A DNA stretch of 64,000 nt from Paenibacillus_AB hodogayensis (GTDB lineage Bacteria > Bacillota > Bacilli > Paenibacillales > NBRC-103111): positions 372,001 through 436,000 of the forward strand of contig NZ_BAAAYO010000001.1 in NCBI RefSeq assembly GCF_039536325.1, written 5' to 3'. Numbering within the stretch: the first letter of the stretch is position 1; every line of letters begins with the position of its first letter. Made by a program: the position numbers and the translations under genes. Positions 63,201 through 64,000 of the stretch are shown here, piece by piece. The notes beneath the pieces were generated by a model, which did no database searches, was not told the DNA's origin, and saw only the letters and a list, made by a program, of their open reading frames with translations.

Positions 63201-64000
63201 CCGGTCGCGGTGTAAGAGGCGGTCTTTCCGGCCTCTTGCGCCGCTCCCCACGAACTTGCCCCTGCCGCCCGGACATAAACCCGGTAGCCGGCCAGATCGG
63301 CCTCTGCGTTCGCCGTCCAGTTCAGTGCGACCCGGCCGTCTCCCGCGACGGCAGCCAGCCCGGCGGGCACGGCCGGCGGCGTCGTGTCCGGCTGTTCTTC
63401 GCTCAGCGGCGTCGCACTGACGGTCGCCGACTTCGCGGAAATATTGCCGCTCGTGTCGCACGCTGCAATGGCAAACTCATACGTCCGGTCATGCCAGACG
63501 TCGAGCACCGTATACGTCGTCTCACGGCCAACGTCAACGCCCCCGCTCCAGATCGGACTTCCCATCACGCGGCTGTAGATCCGGTAACTGTCCAGATCCG
63601 CTTCCGTGTTCGCCGTCCAGCTCAGTTGAATTTTCCGCACGCCCGGCTCTGCCCTCAGCCCGCTTGGCACGGCCGGGGGCTCCCGGTCAGGAGTCTGGCC
63701 GTTCCGCGGCGTCTCACGCCTCATCTCGGATTTGGCTGACTCGTTGCCGCTCGTATCGTAAGCGCTCACGGCAAATTCATACGTGGTTCCGTTCGTCAGT
63801 CCGGTAACCGTATACCCGTTCTCGCGTCCGGGCTTGTCGGATTCGCTCCAGGCCGTTCCTTCAGACACGCGCCAGTAGATCCGGTAACCGGCCAGATCGT
63901 CCTCTCTGCTCGGCTCCCAGGTGAGGATTACCTTCCCGTCCCCCGAATCTGCTCTCAATTCGCTCGGCACAGCCGGAGGCGTTACATCCGGCGGCGGATT
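57236..64000 (-). CDS. Giant secreted Rhs/YD-repeat protein, N-terminus outside the window
   Basis: The frame is open to the right edge (at least 2250 residues); the true start lies beyond. From the N-terminal side I see at least three fibronectin III domains (about 63.1-64.0 kb), then a carboxypeptidase regulatory-like domain (GGARITVLDHPEW). An unnamed region contains a Ca-binding-like loop (GIDADGDGAADSAEQ). Beta-propeller-like NHL repeats (about 60.5-61.3 kb) and a long run of YD repeats (about 57.8-60.3 kb) follow. The core ends ARDLDTLSGRWTARDP and NNPVQYRDPCG. A tip of about 140 residues with GGGLDIAPFEG and CLDVDPIG follows; it has no HINT domain, no AT-rich shift and no downstream immunity gene. 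It is probably a wall or surface protein, with toxin activity unproven. Confidence 0.82.
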   Translation of the reverse strand, partial: NPPPDVTPPAVPSELRADSGDGKVILTWEPSREDDLAGYRIYWRVSEGTAWSESDKPGRENGYTVTGLTNGTTYEFAVSAYDTSGNESAKSEMRRETPRNGQTPDREPPAVPSGLRAEPGVRKIQLSWTANTEADLDSYRIYSRVMGSPIWSGGVDVGRETTYTVLDVWHDRTYEFAIAACDTSGNISAKSATVSATPLSEEQPDTTPPAVPAGLAAVAGDGRVALNWTANAEADLAGYRVYVRAAGASSWGAAQEAGKTASYTATGLSNGIAYELAVAAYDESGNESTKSGAVQATPTGGGGGNLPPDPGSVATELPASGQASFQAMTDFLYTGANPIQTGVQPGAIEAERAGVLRGRVLDTAQAPIGGARITVLDHPEWGQTLSRADGMFDLAVNGDGIWTLQYEKDGYMTVQRKKQATPGDYEHLEDVVLTAYDSKVTQVQLENSTEIQAARGTPVTDEDGSRQSTVLFPAGTTATMKLPDGTEQPLPSISFRSTEYTAGPKGPKAMPGELPPYVAYTYAVELSADEAVQAGATEVIFDREVYHYLDNFIGFPVGETVPNAYYDREKGRWIASPNGKVIGIVSETNGLAGIDADGDGAADSAEQLAKLGVTEEEQRKLAELYEPGKTLWRVPITHFTPYDHNWPYGPPGDAESPPDREPREKRKKENDPCKKKGSIIGCQNQTLGQQIPIAGTPYMLNYMSEREEGYKAKSTLEIPVSDGRPLPASLLRMNVSIQIGGKLHRASFAPAPNKTYTFEWDGKDAYDRELTGSYPYTVQVDYVYKIQYYPSTAEFERSFGRISAAPSSVLTASRNTSEISLGQVWSGALESPRNPYAAAGVAGWSLDPHHVYYDGTKRLLLGDGTTQTKTMSLRGEVDFTGKMGGGFSLEGYTIDYGTMTTGMDGWIYYSAVNFTKQSRVIAGLDPRGRVVKVADVPVSNGSVIAVDAQGTIYSYDSGKYQLLRKTKGQTNWEVIAGTGRGGPTTPLPDGAEAKNVALANIFELAASTDGSVYFTSYPIRPGDRNLVPYRTTLYKIGPDGILQTLGDHMAKGKDSGPGDKAGVGAVEQIRMGSDGSLYMSDTTGGTLWYDYRTFTRVRKLSPDGTLSRVVGVLLDEPGSRPAAHGMKATEAEFYFVNNTMSSGFSKFFLDARDRVYFRTGGGNVYRVEQDGLLEKLESPSWVLEQATQNFDLTAVTADGGHIVATMNDRYQVRYFLVSESQSLIATPDEGGQVVYRFKGEDGTHLQTTDALTEAVLTKLDYDEEGRLVRITDRSENFIKIERDGAGKPVAIVGAGGQRTQLTTDEQGRLVAVTSPAGETYRMTYDAGGLLQTFVNPLEQTSRYAYDEDGLLIRAENGAGGVQTLSHTDTADGTTVTFTDAAGRSTVYETKRIEGGVQRTTTDPDGVRLVATVRPGSERIELPDGSVMTKTMTGDPRWDMDVPVMKESTLTQPDGKKATFNETRAVEMHEDGSLKSLTHIYKTGTSVTEVKYEAATRRLTETGPDGLKQVFSYDEAGRVVQVEWPGQQLVPLVYSYDGKGRLSQATRGEQLAKYTYDERNRLTALTDAAGRTRSFAYDEADRLISSTTSGGKVYGSSFDELGQLTGLTMPDGTSYRQSYNELGQFAGFASAEVPDWISLEHGAGGILERSTLRSGRQIDYVYDAAGGKRITGMNDADIRRTFEYADHTDRAKKLESVGLTPGSLPQINEYSYVGDQVSKQTITGKAKGVYDYSYDILANLTRIQTSVTRMVYGVSQTAYVTTDLGRDAANRLVKYGPFTFDRSGPNGSVAGMNDGKLQVTQTYDELGRQKERVYTLGGREVYRTRPEYDLSGSVASLTVTTPEGTETTVYTFDLDGQLTNAQRSGPGGVTTEAYEYDANKNRIAREVTGSERMTSSYGPHDVLTAVGGTAYSFDEDGYLRQRGADTFKYGVRGELLTATVSGATYRYAYDALGRQTYREDGAGRFIQYLYGDPTSLQLVTSTVNENGELTNYLYDYDGLLIGLERNNVRYYVITDGVGTPQQVLDGQGKVIKQLKYDSYGGVLSDSNPGFALPIGYAGGLEDRGTGLVRFGARDLDTLSGRWTARDPILFESGQANLYAYVNNNPVQYRDPCGTMCIGATAYDGIGGGGRVCINKEGFSSCLEAGFGVGGGLDIAPFEGLTADGLSVEATAKITKGALALTLGVKLKDQWEGGCLDVDPIGKLEMGPFKTDLFSPLEKASVKGKEENLGKNILDLFKPSTTELALKAKGCKSYKW

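Noticed and set aside
57236..64000. Long plus-strand frames (up to over 500 codons) opposite the edge Rhs gene
   Set aside because: High GC content with few stop codons on the opposite strand; the sequences are Arg/Pro/Ala-rich and show no family features.
1..64000. tRNA, rRNA, CRISPR arrays and riboswitches
   Set aside because: None was visible: no cloverleaf-like sequences, no repeat-spacer series and no long conserved leader folds were recognised by eye. A computed covariance-model search could still find a small RNA.

Overview
This window looks like a chromosomal segment of a GC-rich, low-GC-lineage Gram-positive of the Paenibacillus/Cohnella type. The evidence is LplB/LplC-style sugar permeases next to a one-protein membrane AraC sensor, lipoprotein solute-binding proteins, strong GGAGG ribosome-binding sites, a Spo0E-like protein, MprF, and very large secreted carbohydrate-active and Rhs proteins. 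No rRNA, tRNA or CRISPR array was seen. The genus is inferred from gene content, not from a marker gene.

Left part (1-28 kb, mostly minus strand). It opens with the N-terminal part of mprF, then a divergent PrmC-like methyltransferase and a translationally coupled ECF sigma/anti-sigma pair. An M20 metallopeptidase follows. A carbohydrate locus runs from 18.9 to 5.9 kb: AraC-type membrane sensor, two permeases, a solute-binding lipoprotein, a 1089-residue protein that may be a polysaccharide lyase, and a 1183-residue secreted glycosidase with a GH39-like barrel. Next come a MalT-like LuxR regulator (19.2-21.9 kb) and an iron ABC transporter (22.1-25.5 kb). Beside the transporter is an OmpR-type two-component system (25.9-28.0 kb). 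Both iron-linked units carry Fur-box-like sequences upstream.

Middle part (28.2-42.9 kb), an accessory island with AT-rich patches. It holds at least three Rhs copies. One is an intact 1897-residue Rhs protein with a HINT domain, an unassigned C-terminal tip and a probable immunity gene. A displaced Rhs fragment is fused in frame to a MobC-like relaxosome protein. A small third remnant of Rhs core sequence lies at 28.3 kb. Around them are mobile-element debris: a serine recombinase N-terminus, an IS5-family transposase tail, a TnpW-like protein, a frameshifted DUF6075-like gene, and a frameshifted IS256-family element with both inverted repeats and a target duplication. A 641-residue secreted companion protein lies just upstream of the intact Rhs gene.

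Right part (43-64 kb). It contains an AraC regulator divergent from a solute-binding protein/amidohydrolase/Rieske operon, then a second ECF sigma/anti-sigma pair. An AraC regulator with a PhyH-type dioxygenase follows, then a GH2 glycosidase behind a near-consensus promoter, and a two-component system with a membrane S41 protease. At the edge is a second giant Rhs protein, cut by the window, with fibronectin III, carboxypeptidase-regulatory-like, beta-propeller-like and YD-repeat regions in an order resembling teneurins.

The strongest candidates for something new are the Rhs tip/immunity module with its debris field, the unassigned carbohydrate enzyme at 9.6-12.8 kb, and the solute-binding protein/amidohydrolase/Rieske operon, which has no oxygenase or permease beside it.
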